Shown: positions 9,797 through 18,657, counted from the stretch's first letter. The stretch is 64,000 nt of DNA from Pyrinomonadaceae bacterium MAG19_C2-C3 (GCA_024330265.1 JANDLT010000001.1:1-64000), one strand, 5' to 3'. Notes: generated by a model from the sequence alone, not told the origin. Numbers and translations are program-made.

Positions 9797-10615
9797 TTGG
9801 AGATTATCGAGAAGATTGACCGTTGGCATAGAAACTTCGATGAGTGGAAGGGCAAATACGGCAGGGATTTGGTGCGCGGTGAATTAGATAGCGACTACCC
9901 TTTTGTGGCGAACAATCACGCGGCGTTAGTTCCCGTGCGGCGTGCGTTGCCGCTTCTTAATCTCGCTCTCATCACATCGGCGGGAGCGTATCTTGACGGC
10001 ATGGAAGGCTTCGATACGACGACGCGCGGCGGCGACATGACGATGCGCGAGATACCGACGGAGATTGACGCCGGAGATTTGCTTTACAGCGCGCGTGGCT
10101 ATGACCCTTCGGCGGTGCGAAGGGATATGAACACTCAAATTCCTCTCGCGCGTCTCGCGGAGTTTTCCGCCAACGGCATCATCGGTTCACTCTCGCCGGT
10201 GTTCTTCAGTTTCTGCGGCTTTATCCCTGACGCCGCGACGTTTGCCGAACAAGCCTTGCCGCGCTTGGTTGAGCGCGTGCGGCGTTATGAAGTGCAAGCC
10301 GCGCTGCTGATTCCCGCGTCGCGTTTGTGTCATCAATCAATCGCCCTTGCCGCCCGCGCATTGGAAGCATCGGGCGTGCCGACGATGATGCTCGCGGTTA
10401 ATGAGCGCGACATTCTCGAAGCGGTTCGTCCGCCACGCGCGGTTTATCATCAAGGCGAATTGGGGAGTGTCGTCGGCGCGCCCGACTTCAAAGAGTATCA
10501 ACGCCGCGTGCTTGATGAAGCTTTGCGTTCGATGGAGACGTGGGATCAACCCGGCGTGCGTAAGTTGAGCGTCAAGTTGGAGTCCGCCGTCGAAGCCGAA
10601 CGCGGGGAAAGATAG
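9797..10615 (+). CDS. Glycine/sarcosine/betaine reductase selenoprotein B-like family protein
   Basis: A 272-residue soluble protein related to the GrdB/PrdB family. Family-like stretches are VPVRRALPLLNLALITSAGAYL, MREIPTEID, DMNTQIPLARLAEFSANGIIGSLSPVFFSF and EAVRPPRAVYHQGELGSVVG. Anaerobic GrdB uses a selenocysteine to reductively cleave glycine or betaine. No in-frame TGA is seen here and the protein is shorter than classical GrdB (~430), so it is probably a non-selenium paralogue of unknown activity, as in many aerobic soil bacteria. Start is TTG 9797 with AAGGTGG about 9 bases upstream. Its stop codon lies inside the first GATAGTG heptamer of the following repeat. Confidence 0.7.
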   Translation: MEIIEKIDRWHRNFDEWKGKYGRDLVRGELDSDYPFVANNHAALVPVRRALPLLNLALITSAGAYLDGMEGFDTTTRGGDMTMREIPTEIDAGDLLYSARGYDPSAVRRDMNTQIPLARLAEFSANGIIGSLSPVFFSFCGFIPDAATFAEQALPRLVERVRRYEVQAALLIPASRLCHQSIALAARALEASGVPTMMLAVNERDILEAVRPPRAVYHQGELGSVVGAPDFKEYQRRVLDEALRSMETWDQPGVRKLSVKLESAVEAERGER

Positions 10616-10686
10616 TGGATAACGGATAGTGGATAGTGAGGAACTTGTCTTTAACTATCCACTCTCCACTATCCGTTATCCACTAT
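10611..10686. repeat. GATAGTG heptamer hairpin at convergent gene ends
   Basis: The left arm reads GATAGTG GATAACG GATAGTG GATAGTG. The right arm is the complement (CTATCCACT, CTCCACTATCCGTTATCC). The left arm contains the stop codon of the GrdB-like gene (10613-10615). The right arm contains the stop and the last codons of the histidine kinase (10669-10690). It probably acts as a bidirectional terminator. Confidence 0.85.
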
Positions 10687-13600
10687 TTTGTCGAGTAGGT
10701 CGGCGATGGTTTGAAAGTCGAAGGGTTTGCCGATTATCTCGTCCACGATGGGTTCGTCTCCCACGCGCCCGCGTTCGTCGCCGATGGTCGCGCCGTAGCC
10801 GGTTATCATCACGACTTTCATATCGTGTCTCGCCGCTTTGACTTCGCGGGCAAATTCCCAACCGTCCATGCCGGGCATGGATAAATCGGTAAAGACGACA
10901 TCGAAATCGTGCGTGGCTAAAAGCTCCAATCCGGTTTGCCCGTTCGTCGCTTCAATCACGTTGTGACCGAGCATCGTCGCCATGTCCGCGAGTGTCGCGC
11001 GCACGATGTCTTCATCGTCAACAATCAGAATCGTGAGCGCGTTCGATGTCTTTGTTTGAATCGAGGCGGGGGCTTCATGTCGCGGCGCGGGGTTGGTTTC
11101 AAGCGGCAGAGTAATCGTGAATGTTGCTCCGCGAAGGGGTTGCGAACTCACCGAAATCGTTCCGGCGTGGCGTTCGACGATGCCGTAGGAAACGAACAAT
11201 CCGAGTCCCGTGCCGTCCAAGCCCTTCGTCGTATAGAACGGCTCGAAGATGCGTGCGCGCACTTCATCGCTCATCCCTGTGCCGTTGTCGCTAAATCCAA
11301 TTTCGATGGTCGAGGCGGAAGTGCATCTGCCGCGCACCGTGAGTTGTCCGCCGTTTGGCATCGCATCAATCGCGTTGACAATCAGATTGACAAAAATCTC
11401 GCGTAGCTCCGACGGGCTGCCCATCGCGGGCAAGTCTTCCGGCGCATCGAGGTCAACGATGTATTCGAGTCCATCGGCGCGTGCTTCGTTTTGCCAGCGC
11501 GTGCGTGTGAGTTCGATGGCGTCACGCAACAGGGTTTGCACGTTGACCGGCTCGAAATCTCGATCTCCGGTTTGGCTGGCAAAGGTTTGTATGCGGCGCA
11601 CGGTCGCGGCGGCATCTTCCGCCGCTTTCTGAATCACGTCCAGATTTTCATGCAAACGCGGATTGGTGATTTGCCGCGACAGTAATTGCGCGCGTCCGAT
11701 GATGGCGGCGAGCGAGTTGTTGAAATCGTGTGCGACGCCCGACGCAAGTTGACCGAGTGCGCGCAGTTTGTCGGACTGCAAGACGCGCTCTTGAGTCAGT
11801 TTGTCTTCCGTGATGTCGCGGACGATGCCAAGAACGCCCGTGATGCTCCCGTCAATTCTAAGCGGAGCGTTATTAAATAGCGCGCAACGTCGCGCGCCGT
11901 CGCTGGTGTGATAGCGGGCTTCGTAAGTGACGGGCACGCCACCGAGCGATTTCTCGAAAGCCTTGCGCGCCATGTCACGGTCTTCTTCGGTGATTAGCTC
12001 AAGGTGATGACGACCGATGATGTCTTCCATCGCGTAGCCGCTGATGGCGGAAGTCGCGCCATTGCACCACTGGAAAAAACCGCGCGGGTCAACCGCGAAA
12101 ATGGCTTCGGCGGCACTCTCCAAAATGTTGACGAGCAGCGATTGTTGTTCGCGCGCGATGGCTTCAATCTCGCGCAGTTCCGACATGTCACGCACCGTAC
12201 AAACGACGTTAATGATAACTCCGTTCTCTTTAACCGGAGCGACGCTCACGAGCAACGGACGTTGCAAGCGTTCGGGTGTCACCTCGATGGTCACGGCGCG
12301 CCCTTCCGCCATCGTGCGCTCGACGATACATTCGGAATCCGTGTCGGCGGCGCGCAAGATGTCGCAGCACTTTTTACCGAGCAGCAAGTGCGGATAGGAA
12401 TCTTCGAGTTGCGCCCCGACGCGATTGGCGCGCACGAGTCGCCGCGAGGCATCGAAAATAAACACGCCGTCCGACATCGCATCGAAGGTGGTTTCCCATT
12501 CATGCTTGGCGCGTTGCACCATCTCGAAAAGTTCCGCTTGCCCGATGCCGGTTGCCAGTTGCGCGGCGACGGCTTCAACCAGTGCGACTTCATTTTTCGT
12601 CCACTGGCGGACGTAATCGGTCTGGTGAATACACAGCACGCCGCGAAAGCGTCCCTGCACGACAACCGGGCAAAAGACTTGTGAGAGAGCCTGACGCTCT
12701 ATGGCATTACGGCGGATGTGCGCGCTGTATTCGTCTGACCCGTCCGCGTAATTCGCCGCGTCGTTGATGACGATGCAAGTTTGAGTTTGTGTCAGAAATT
12801 GCCCGAACACATTGCCGAAGCTTGAACTTTCGGGTGTTAGTGGGGCGACGCCGTGAGCCGTGTATTCGTGTATGACCGGAACTTCTTCCTGCGCCGGATG
12901 GTACAAACGAATGTATGTGCGCGAGGCATTGAGGGCGCGACCGAGTTCATGCGTCGCGGTGTGAAGAACCTCGTTTAAGTCGAGCGACGAGCGAATCGCG
13001 TTGCCGAGATGGTTAATCAGATTTTCACGTTTGGAAGCTTCGGCGGCTTGCGTATAAAGCTGTGCCTGACGAATGGCGACGCCTGTTTGAGCGGCAACCA
13101 CACTCGCCAGCTTTATATCCGCTTCCCGCCAGTGGCGTGCGCTGTGAACATTGCTCAACGCAAATCCGCCGATGAGAACATCGGTTGCATCTTTCACGGC
13201 GACATACAGAACCGAAGCGATGTTGCGGCTACGCAGTAGTTCACGATGCACGGACGGAATATCGGCGTGTGATGCGACATCATCAATCGCAATATAACCT
13301 TTGCGGCGGATACCGGCGACAAGCGGTTTAAGTGAATCAATCGTGAAATCGCGTCCCGATACGATGATGCCGGGACGTGAGTATTCCGCGACGTTACGCA
13401 CCAAAGCCTCTTGGCGGTCAATCATAAACAGCACGCAGCGGTCGGCGTCGAGATGTGTGCCGAGTTCGTCAACCGCCGCGCGAAAAATTTCCGCCACGTC
13501 GAGCGAACTACGCAAATGTTCGCCAATCCGGTTGATGATTTGCTCGCGCGCCGCCTGTTGCGAAACGGCTTCTTGTGCTTGTTTAAGTTCGGTGATGTCA

Positions 13601-14067
13601 TTGACGACGGTTAAGACCGCCGGTACGCCGCCGAGATCAATCTGCTCGGCGGAGAACAAACCGATTCTCACTTCACCGGATTTAATGCGAAACAAGGCTT
13701 CGTGTTTATAGACACGTTCGTTCCGAAGCAACGCCTCGAACATCGGCACTCGCTGTGCAGGTTGCGCCCACAACCGCAGTTCCTTCGCGTCGCGCCCGAT
13801 GGCTTCGCTTGGCGTATAACCACTGACGCGCGTGAACCCTTGATTGACGTAAAGATACCGCCCATCGTCGAGGCGACTAATAAGCATCGGGTCGGGGCTG
13901 ATGTCGAAGATTTTGAAGAACTGTTCTTCGGAGACGTGAGGCGGCGTGGCGGGGGCAGTCGTCGCACCTGAAACACCGGGCGGCGTAAAGTCACGGCTTC
14001 CGGTGCGCGCGATAACGGCGGCTTCCTCCGCTGTCTGGCAATCGTCGAGGAACGTATTGTGATTCAT
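10669..14067 (-). CDS. Hybrid sensor histidine kinase (PAS-GAF-GAF-PAS-PAS-HisKA-HATPase-REC)
   Basis: A 1132-residue soluble hybrid kinase without transmembrane helices. Domains in order: PAS (about 45-160, FDISPDPMLISRLDDGRYLYVN), two GAF (about 180-330 and 345-500), PAS (about 520-630), PAS (about 640-755, ESAAEAIFAVDPRGFFQWCN), HisKA with phosphoacceptor His in LGQLASGVAHDFNNSLAAI (about 780), HATPase (EIFVNLIVNAIDAMPNGG; GTGLGLFVSYGIVERHAG) and a C-terminal receiver with Asp in VVFTDLSMPGMDG. It probably senses cytosolic or diffusible signals through PAS/GAF ligands and passes phosphate to its own receiver and then an unlinked partner. No output gene is adjacent. The last residues are encoded by a heptamer repeat. 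The VAHDFNNSLA box is typical of NtrB-like kinases. Confidence 0.92.
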   Translation of the reverse strand: MNHNTFLDDCQTAEEAAVIARTGSRDFTPPGVSGATTAPATPPHVSEEQFFKIFDISPDPMLISRLDDGRYLYVNQGFTRVSGYTPSEAIGRDAKELRLWAQPAQRVPMFEALLRNERVYKHEALFRIKSGEVRIGLFSAEQIDLGGVPAVLTVVNDITELKQAQEAVSQQAAREQIINRIGEHLRSSLDVAEIFRAAVDELGTHLDADRCVLFMIDRQEALVRNVAEYSRPGIIVSGRDFTIDSLKPLVAGIRRKGYIAIDDVASHADIPSVHRELLRSRNIASVLYVAVKDATDVLIGGFALSNVHSARHWREADIKLASVVAAQTGVAIRQAQLYTQAAEASKRENLINHLGNAIRSSLDLNEVLHTATHELGRALNASRTYIRLYHPAQEEVPVIHEYTAHGVAPLTPESSSFGNVFGQFLTQTQTCIVINDAANYADGSDEYSAHIRRNAIERQALSQVFCPVVVQGRFRGVLCIHQTDYVRQWTKNEVALVEAVAAQLATGIGQAELFEMVQRAKHEWETTFDAMSDGVFIFDASRRLVRANRVGAQLEDSYPHLLLGKKCCDILRAADTDSECIVERTMAEGRAVTIEVTPERLQRPLLVSVAPVKENGVIINVVCTVRDMSELREIEAIAREQQSLLVNILESAAEAIFAVDPRGFFQWCNGATSAISGYAMEDIIGRHHLELITEEDRDMARKAFEKSLGGVPVTYEARYHTSDGARRCALFNNAPLRIDGSITGVLGIVRDITEDKLTQERVLQSDKLRALGQLASGVAHDFNNSLAAIIGRAQLLSRQITNPRLHENLDVIQKAAEDAAATVRRIQTFASQTGDRDFEPVNVQTLLRDAIELTRTRWQNEARADGLEYIVDLDAPEDLPAMGSPSELREIFVNLIVNAIDAMPNGGQLTVRGRCTSASTIEIGFSDNGTGMSDEVRARIFEPFYTTKGLDGTGLGLFVSYGIVERHAGTISVSSQPLRGATFTITLPLETNPAPRHEAPASIQTKTSNALTILIVDDEDIVRATLADMATMLGHNVIEATNGQTGLELLATHDFDVVFTDLSMPGMDGWEFAREVKAARHDMKVVMITGYGATIGDERGRVGDEPIVDEIIGKPFDFQTIADLLDKIVDNG

Positions 14068-14330
14068 CAGAAGTTACAAAAATCGGAAACGATGTTGTGT
14101 GAAATTTCATAACATCGCCCGGCGGCGTGACAAGGGAAAACGGCGCGCGACGACGAAGCCTACTAACTTAGGTGAGGGGAAACGGGAACGGCGGAAACTG
14201 CTTTTAACTTGCGGACAAGCCGGAGGTTTGGGAACAGCCCCGGCTTTGGTGGCAAAGGGAAGTATAACAAGCCGCGCGCGTCGCTGTCACGGCAAAGAAA
14301 AGCGTGAGATGCAAGGTAAAAGAAAAAGGA

Positions 14331-14420
14331 GTTTATCCGCGAAACAACACGAAACGACACGAATAAGAACACGAAAGAACCGCTTTGTTTCGTGCTGTTT
14401 CGTGTGTTTTGTGGATAAAG
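14331..14420. repeat. Tandem-repeat hairpin (ACACGAA/TTTCGTG words)
   Basis: The left arm GTTTATCCGCGAAACAACACG...ACGAA pairs with TTCGTGCTGTTTCGTGTG...GTGGATAAAG on the right. The same words form the hairpin at 17513-17581 and the single arm at 8550. Confidence 0.75.
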
Positions 14421-14431
14421 CTTTACCGCTT

Positions 14432-14870
14432 CTGATGTCGAACTGACGTTAATATAACGTCAGTTCGACATCAGAACAGCGGTCTTCAGCCACGACAGTG
14501 GCGATAGATAGGCACACCGTTAAGCAAGGACAAGCCCCGTCAGGGGCGAAAGATATGGGCGCGAATCTCTTTCGCCCCTGACGGGCAATGGCATTAAGTT
14601 AAGAAAATAATCGCCCGTTTGGAGGCGGGCTATGCCCGCCGTGCGCGGGGACGGCGGGCATCGCCCGCCTCCAAACAACCTTAACTTAATGCCATTGCCC
14701 TGACGGGGCTTCGCTTCGTCTTGCTGACTCTGACCCCCGATTTAAGTGCGTTTCTGTAAGTTAGAGGCAAGGCTTCGCTTCGTCTTGCTGACTCTGACCC
14801 ACGGCTTGCGCCGTGGGCTCTGGTCGTCCCTGACGGGGCTGCAATCCTTATGTCGAACTCTCATGAAATA
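14432..14870. repeat. Palindrome island B2 with nested 112-bp element
   Basis: It begins with a perfect inverted repeat (14432-14451 pairing with 14455-14474, 3-base loop) containing TAACGTCAGTTCGACATCAG. The right end repeats ATGTCGAACT (14850-14859). Inside are GCCCCGTCAGGGGC / CGCCCCTGACGGGGC palindromes, split by the element at 14586-14697. A further copy of the segment CTTCGCTTCGTCTTGCTGAC occurs twice (14708-14727 and 14771-14790). Related to island B1. Confidence 0.75.
14586..14697. mobile_element. 112-bp palindromic MITE-like element, copy 2 (inverted relative to copy 1)
   Basis: It is the reverse complement of 7637-7748 with a single base difference (ATCGCC against ATAGCC within the core). 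Perfect direct repeats CCCTGACGGG flank it (14576-14585 and 14698-14707). The flanking sequence differs by one base from the copy-1 flank, yet it is perfectly duplicated at each site, which supports two separate insertions. Confidence 0.8.
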
Positions 14871-14916
14871 GGATGATCCTTAATTCAATCTGAATGAAGT
14901 CGTTCTATTTTCATTC

Positions 14917-14950
14917 GTGGTGCTGATGCCGCGAATCATGGAGACTCACG
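14917..14950. repeat. Short dispersed hairpin repeat, copy 1
   Basis: ATTCGTGGTGCTGATGCCGCGAATCATG followed by ACTCACGTTA. A close copy is at 55218-55256, upstream of an unrelated gene. Arms ATTCG-GG / CC-CGAAT form a small hairpin. The ACTCACGTTA tail resembles the end motif of island B2. Confidence 0.6.
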
Positions 14951-14955
14951 TTATA

Positions 14956-15008
14956 TTAAAAGCGTCCGGCACCCATTCGAGGTTTCAAACGGATGCCGGA
15001 CGCTTTAA
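14956..15008 (-). terminator. Intrinsic terminator of the VWFA gene
   Basis: On the minus strand a stem TTAAAGCGTCCGGCA pairs with TGCCGGACGCTTTTAA, ending in a short T run, 26 bp after the VWFA stop codon. The 12-bp GC-rich stem suggests efficient termination. Confidence 0.75.
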
Positions 15009-15033
15009 TGTCCACTGTAAAACTTTCGCCGCC

Positions 15034-16260
15034 TTAGCGATTGCCTGACGATGATGCGGGACGCGATGTGTCGTTGTTGGCGGCGACGCTGCTGCGCGCA
15101 AAGTAGCCTTGACGGTAGGTAAGCGAAGGCTTCTGCTTACGCAGTTCGGGGTTAATAATTTCGATTTCGACTTTGCGATATGAGCCGTCGCGGTTCTTGT
15201 TTTTCGATGAATAGGCAATCAAGTACTGCTGACGCAACTCCTGTTCGATTTGCGCGAACGCGGCGCGCAGGTCATCGCTGTTTTGCGGAAAGTAAGCCCG
15301 CCCGCCCGTGCGTTCCGACAGCTTGCGAAGCGCGCCCTGATTGATGCCGTCGAAGTTTAGATAGTCACCGATGCCGATAGAGTAAATCGTGGCTTCGGAT
15401 TTAATCGCGCGCTCAACCGCGAGGCTTGGTTTAATTTGACTGTCGCGGTCTTCGCCGTCGGAGAGCAGAATGATGGCGCGGCGCGTGTTCTGCGGCGCAT
15501 CGCCCAAGATTTGCTCGCTCGTGTCATAGACCGCATCAAACAGCGCGGTGGTCATCATGAGCGTCGGATTCTGGTCGGAAATCGGCGGCGTGCCGATTTG
15601 TCTGCCGTTGAGATAGCCCGCCGGAGCGCGATAGCGCACGCTTTCAATTGCGCGCCGCACGCGCGACATGTTTCCCGACAAGCCTAATTCAACCGTCGTC
15701 AATCCGGCGAAACTCAAAACCGCGACTTCATCTTTCTGCGGGCGAATCACGGAATCGAGAAACGCGAGTGCCGCCGATTTCTGTTCGGGTATCGTGTATT
15801 CCTGCGAACCGCTCACGTCAAACAGAAAAGCGAGTGACAAAGGAGTTTCGGTTTGGCGTTCAAACGAAAAGATTTCCTGCTCCACACCGTCTTCTAAAAT
15901 ACGCACGTCCTCCTTGCGAAGCGTCGTCAGGAAGCGACGATTTTTGTCCGCCGCCGTGAACAACACGTTCGTCAAATCGGTTTGAAAACTAATCACGTCG
16001 TCTTCGTCGTCAATCACATCGCCCGGCGCAGCTTCGGCGGTTTGCGTCTGACTCGCGGCGGGCGGTGGCGGCGGCGGCGTATTCGTCGCATCGGATGAAC
16101 GACGCGGGCGCGAATCGTTTTGGGTCGCGGGTGAAGTTTGCCGTTGTTGCGATTCTCTGCCGGATTGCGCGGAAGCAATCGGCATCGTCGCCAGCATAAA
16201 CACGAAGGCTAATGCCACGCTCAAACTTTTCTGTGTCGCCTGACGCCAATAATTCAACAT
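15034..16260 (-). CDS. Secreted VWFA-related protein, acidobacterial type
   Basis: A 408-residue exported protein. The signal peptide (MLNYWRQATQKSLSVALAFVF...ASAQS) is followed by a Pro/Ala/Gln-rich linker (about 35-75). A short beta region (ISFQTDLTNVLFTAADKNRRFLTTLRKEDVRILEDGVEQEI) precedes a von Willebrand A domain with an intact MIDAS motif in FLFDVSGSQEY. The C-terminal YLIAYSSKNKNRDGSYRKVEIEI segment matches the family typical of Acidobacteria. Role unknown; probably metal-dependent adhesion or protein-protein interaction in the periplasm or at the surface. ATG 16260 was chosen because an upstream TTG only adds a polar stub. A second family member lies directly upstream (62 bp), so they probably form an operon. 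Confidence 0.88.
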   Translation of the reverse strand: MLNYWRQATQKSLSVALAFVFMLATMPIASAQSGRESQQRQTSPATQNDSRPRRSSDATNTPPPPPPAASQTQTAEAAPGDVIDDEDDVISFQTDLTNVLFTAADKNRRFLTTLRKEDVRILEDGVEQEIFSFERQTETPLSLAFLFDVSGSQEYTIPEQKSAALAFLDSVIRPQKDEVAVLSFAGLTTVELGLSGNMSRVRRAIESVRYRAPAGYLNGRQIGTPPISDQNPTLMMTTALFDAVYDTSEQILGDAPQNTRRAIILLSDGEDRDSQIKPSLAVERAIKSEATIYSIGIGDYLNFDGINQGALRKLSERTGGRAYFPQNSDDLRAAFAQIEQELRQQYLIAYSSKNKNRDGSYRKVEIEIINPELRKQKPSLTYRQGYFARSSVAANNDTSRPASSSGNR

Positions 16261-16321
16261 CTGTTTATAGTCTTCCAATTCTTAAATTTCTCTTTGCCGT
16301 TTTCTATGTCGCGGATTGTTT

Positions 16322-17314
16322 TTACTGTTGCGTTAAAGCATCACTCGTCGCTTTGTAGCCGCCGCGCGTGCGGACTTTCATGCCGCCTTTTTTCTGCGCG
16401 AGGCGAACTTCGATTTTGCGCTCGCTGCCGTCGAAGCGTTCGTTCGTCGGGCGATACGTCACGATGTATTGCGCGCGAAGTTCTTTGGCGATGCGTGAAA
16501 ACGCGCGTTCGAGTTCCAACACATCGCCCGTAAAAAAAGCGCGTCCGCCCGTTTCCTGACACATCTTGTCAAGGACTTTATCGCCGCTATCCATCACCGT
16601 CCCGGAATCAACGCCGGGAACGCTTCCCGCCAAACCGGATTTGGTCGAAATCGCAAACACCATCGTCTCGGTCGCCTGTGCCATTTCAATCGCTTCGCGC
16701 ATCGTCGCGCGGCTGTATGTATCGTCGCCGTCGGTGATGATGACGAGGGCGCGAAGCCCGCGCACGCCGCGCATCTTCTCATCGCAGAAACGATAAATCG
16801 CGTCGTAGAGCGAAGTGTGTTCGCCCGGTTTTTTAACCGAATAGACAGCCTTATCGAGCAGGTCAAGCTTCGTCGTGAAATCTTGTTTCACCGTCACTTC
16901 ATCGTCGAACGTCGCAAACGCCACCTGGTCTTTGCGAACACGGACGACGGTGTGAATAAAGTTCATCGCGGATTCCTGTTGAAACTTCAACTTGCCCGCC
17001 GTCGAACTCGAAGTGTCCATAAGCACGCCGACATTGAGCGGCAACTTACTACTTTCAACCGCGAATGAATCAATCGTCTGGGGTTGCTTGTCTTCAAAAA
17101 TAAGAAAATCCGATTGCGTCAAACCCGCGACCGGCAACCCTTTTTTATCAATTACGGTAATCGGCAAATTCACGCGCCGCGTCGTAAAGACGATGCCTTT
17201 GTCGCCGTCTTGCGCGGCGGGTGATGGTGAGGCGGTTTGCGCCGTCGCGCCCGTCGTCGTGACACCGATGATAAGAGCGAACAGAGAGAGAGAACGAAGC
17301 CACGCATTTCGCAT
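16322..17314 (-). CDS. Secreted VWFA-related protein, acidobacterial type
   Basis: A 330-residue exported protein. The signal peptide MRNAWLRSLSLFALIIGVTTTGATAQ supports ATG 17314 as the start, although the frame extends 29 codons upstream. Mature part: FTTRRVNLPITVIDKKGLPVAGLTQSDFLIFEDK (beta domain), then a VWA domain with complete MIDAS in LMDTSSSTAGKL, VIITDGDDTYSRA, and the family-typical end LRAQYIVTYRPTNERFDGSERKIEVRL. It lies just upstream of a paralogue and resembles a third one at 29536. Function within this family is not established. Confidence 0.88.
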   Translation of the reverse strand: MRNAWLRSLSLFALIIGVTTTGATAQTASPSPAAQDGDKGIVFTTRRVNLPITVIDKKGLPVAGLTQSDFLIFEDKQPQTIDSFAVESSKLPLNVGVLMDTSSSTAGKLKFQQESAMNFIHTVVRVRKDQVAFATFDDEVTVKQDFTTKLDLLDKAVYSVKKPGEHTSLYDAIYRFCDEKMRGVRGLRALVIITDGDDTYSRATMREAIEMAQATETMVFAISTKSGLAGSVPGVDSGTVMDSGDKVLDKMCQETGGRAFFTGDVLELERAFSRIAKELRAQYIVTYRPTNERFDGSERKIEVRLAQKKGGMKVRTRGGYKATSDALTQQ

Positions 17315-17512
17315 AATTAAACCAGAACTTTCGATGTGAGATTGTGCTTTACCGTGCGACTTCAGACCTTGCGCGCACGAACAGGTTTTCGATGCCGCCA
17401 AACCGTCGCTTCGTTGCTCATCTCGTGGGCGGCAGGCGAAAGCCTGAAACGCTTTCGCAAGTTAGAAGACGCACCGGAAAGAGTGCTGAAATTATAACAA
17501 GTGAGACGAAGA

Positions 17513-17581
17513 AGTTATCCACGAATCACACGAAGCACACTAAAAGTTTATTCTTCATTTCGTGTTGATTCGTGGATAACT
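17513..17581. repeat. Tandem-repeat hairpin upstream of the VWFA pair
   Basis: GTTATCCACGAATCACACG at left pairs with CGTGTTGATTCGTGGATAAC at right, with an AT-rich loop. Same word family as 14331-14420. Confidence 0.75.
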
Positions 17582-17646
17582 TCCTAAACGATTTATGACA
17601 TAGCTTCCATACAAATTAACCTCAATGCCGATGACACGCGCCGACA

Positions 17647-18657
17647 TTATTCGAGAGCATCAAGAAACTCGCTCAACTCAACGGGCAACGGAGCGCGAAA
17701 GCGGACTTTCGCGTTTGTCGTCGGGTGCGTAAAGGCGAGCGTCGCGGCGTGAAGAAATTGACGGTCAAGACGCTTAATGCGCGTTCGTAAATCAACATCG
17801 GAAGTTTGATTGTCGCGTCCGGCGTTATAGACCGCATCACCGACGACCGGATGTTTTTCGGCAGCGAGATGAACGCGAATCTGATGCGTCCGTCCGGTTT
17901 TGATTTCCACTTCGAGCAACGTCACACGCGCAAAGCGTTGTTTGACTTTATACAAACTAAGCGCGTACCGCCCACCGCCGCCAACCGGAACAACGCTCAT
18001 CCGCGTGCGGTGGCGCGGGTCGCGCCCGATGGGTAGTTCAATGCATCCCGCGTCCGTTTTGACTTGTCCGTGAACAAGCGCGAGATATGATTTATAAACG
18101 GTGCGCTCTTGAAACTGCGCGGCGATATGTTCATGCGCGGCATCGGTTTTGGCGACGACGAGTAAGCCGGATGTATCGGCATCGAGACGATGAATGATGC
18201 CGGGTCGCGGGCTTGTGATGTTGTTCGCGGAAAGCTGATTGAAGTGAAAGACAAGACGATTGACAAGCGTTCCGGCGGGTTGACCCGCGCCCGGATGCAC
18301 CGTCAACTTTGCGGGTTTATTGATGACGACAATCGCATCGTCTTCATAAACGATGTCGAGCGGCGCATCTTCCGGTGTGATGTCGTGCGGGGCGAGCGAA
18401 AGTGCTGTATCAAGTTCGAGTTCGATGCGCTCATTCGCGCGCACGCGATGCGAAGCCTTGGCGATTCGCCCGTTGACTAAAACGGATTCATCACGAATTA
18501 AGCTCTGTATTCGCGCGCGGCTAAGTTCGGGGATGTGCGCGGCGAGAAACGCATCGAGGCGCGTTCCGGCGTCACCTGCGGCGATTTCAAATTCGCGCGT
18601 GGTCGCGGTCACTTCGGGAGCGGATGTTTCGTTTGTTAAGGACGGTTGGTTAATCAA
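17647..18657 (-). CDS. RluA/RluD-family 23S rRNA pseudouridine synthase
   Basis: Converts specific uridines in rRNA (or tRNA) to pseudouridine in the cytosol. The N-terminal S4 RNA-binding domain (about 22-95, GTRLDAFLAAHIPELSRARIQSLIRDESVLVNG) is followed by the synthase domain. It carries the catalytic signature HRLDADTSGLLVVAKTD (catalytic Asp), KSYLALVHG and KTGRTHQIRVHLA. The length of 336 is normal for RluD-like enzymes. The only upstream start is TTG 18657, itself inside a 9-bp direct repeat (GTTAATCAA) bounding the inserted island next to it; the ribosome-binding site may have been altered by that insertion. The exact target (RluD, RluC or RluA type) cannot be fixed from sequence alone. 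Confidence 0.9.
   Translation of the reverse strand: MINQPSLTNETSAPEVTATTREFEIAAGDAGTRLDAFLAAHIPELSRARIQSLIRDESVLVNGRIAKASHRVRANERIELELDTALSLAPHDITPEDAPLDIVYEDDAIVVINKPAKLTVHPGAGQPAGTLVNRLVFHFNQLSANNITSPRPGIIHRLDADTSGLLVVAKTDAAHEHIAAQFQERTVYKSYLALVHGQVKTDAGCIELPIGRDPRHRTRMSVVPVGGGGRYALSLYKVKQRFARVTLLEVEIKTGRTHQIRVHLAAEKHPVVGDAVYNAGRDNQTSDVDLRTRIKRLDRQFLHAATLAFTHPTTNAKVRFRAPLPVELSEFLDALE

Larger units (their letters stand above)
14068..15033. other. 966-bp intergenic region without a supported gene
   Basis: It lies between the divergent-looking start of the histidine kinase and the end of a VWFA gene. It contains, in order: the kinase leader with an AAGCCGGAGGTTT...CCCCGGCTTT hairpin (14216-14253), a heptamer-type hairpin (14331-14420), island B2 with its 112-bp element (14432-14870), a short dispersed repeat (14917-14950) and a terminator (14956-15008). 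A 115-codon frame here is rich in Arg/Lys and crosses the repeats; I do not accept it as a gene. Confidence 0.7.

Noticed and set aside
9797-10615. Selenocysteine in the GrdB-like protein
   Set aside because: The frame has no internal TGA and the Sec-bearing segment of classical GrdB is not present.
10611-10686. Heptamer arrays as CRISPR
   Set aside because: Units are 7 bp, directly tandem without spacers, and form inverted arms; no cas genes are present.
12004-12684. Long open frame opposite the hybrid histidine kinase
   Set aside because: It lies fully inside a well-supported gene on the other strand, has His/Arg-rich shadow composition and no recognisable motif.
14099-14446. 115-codon frame between the histidine kinase and the repeat island
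   Set aside because: Arg/Lys-rich, runs through a repeat hairpin, no ribosome-binding site and no similarity to any domain.
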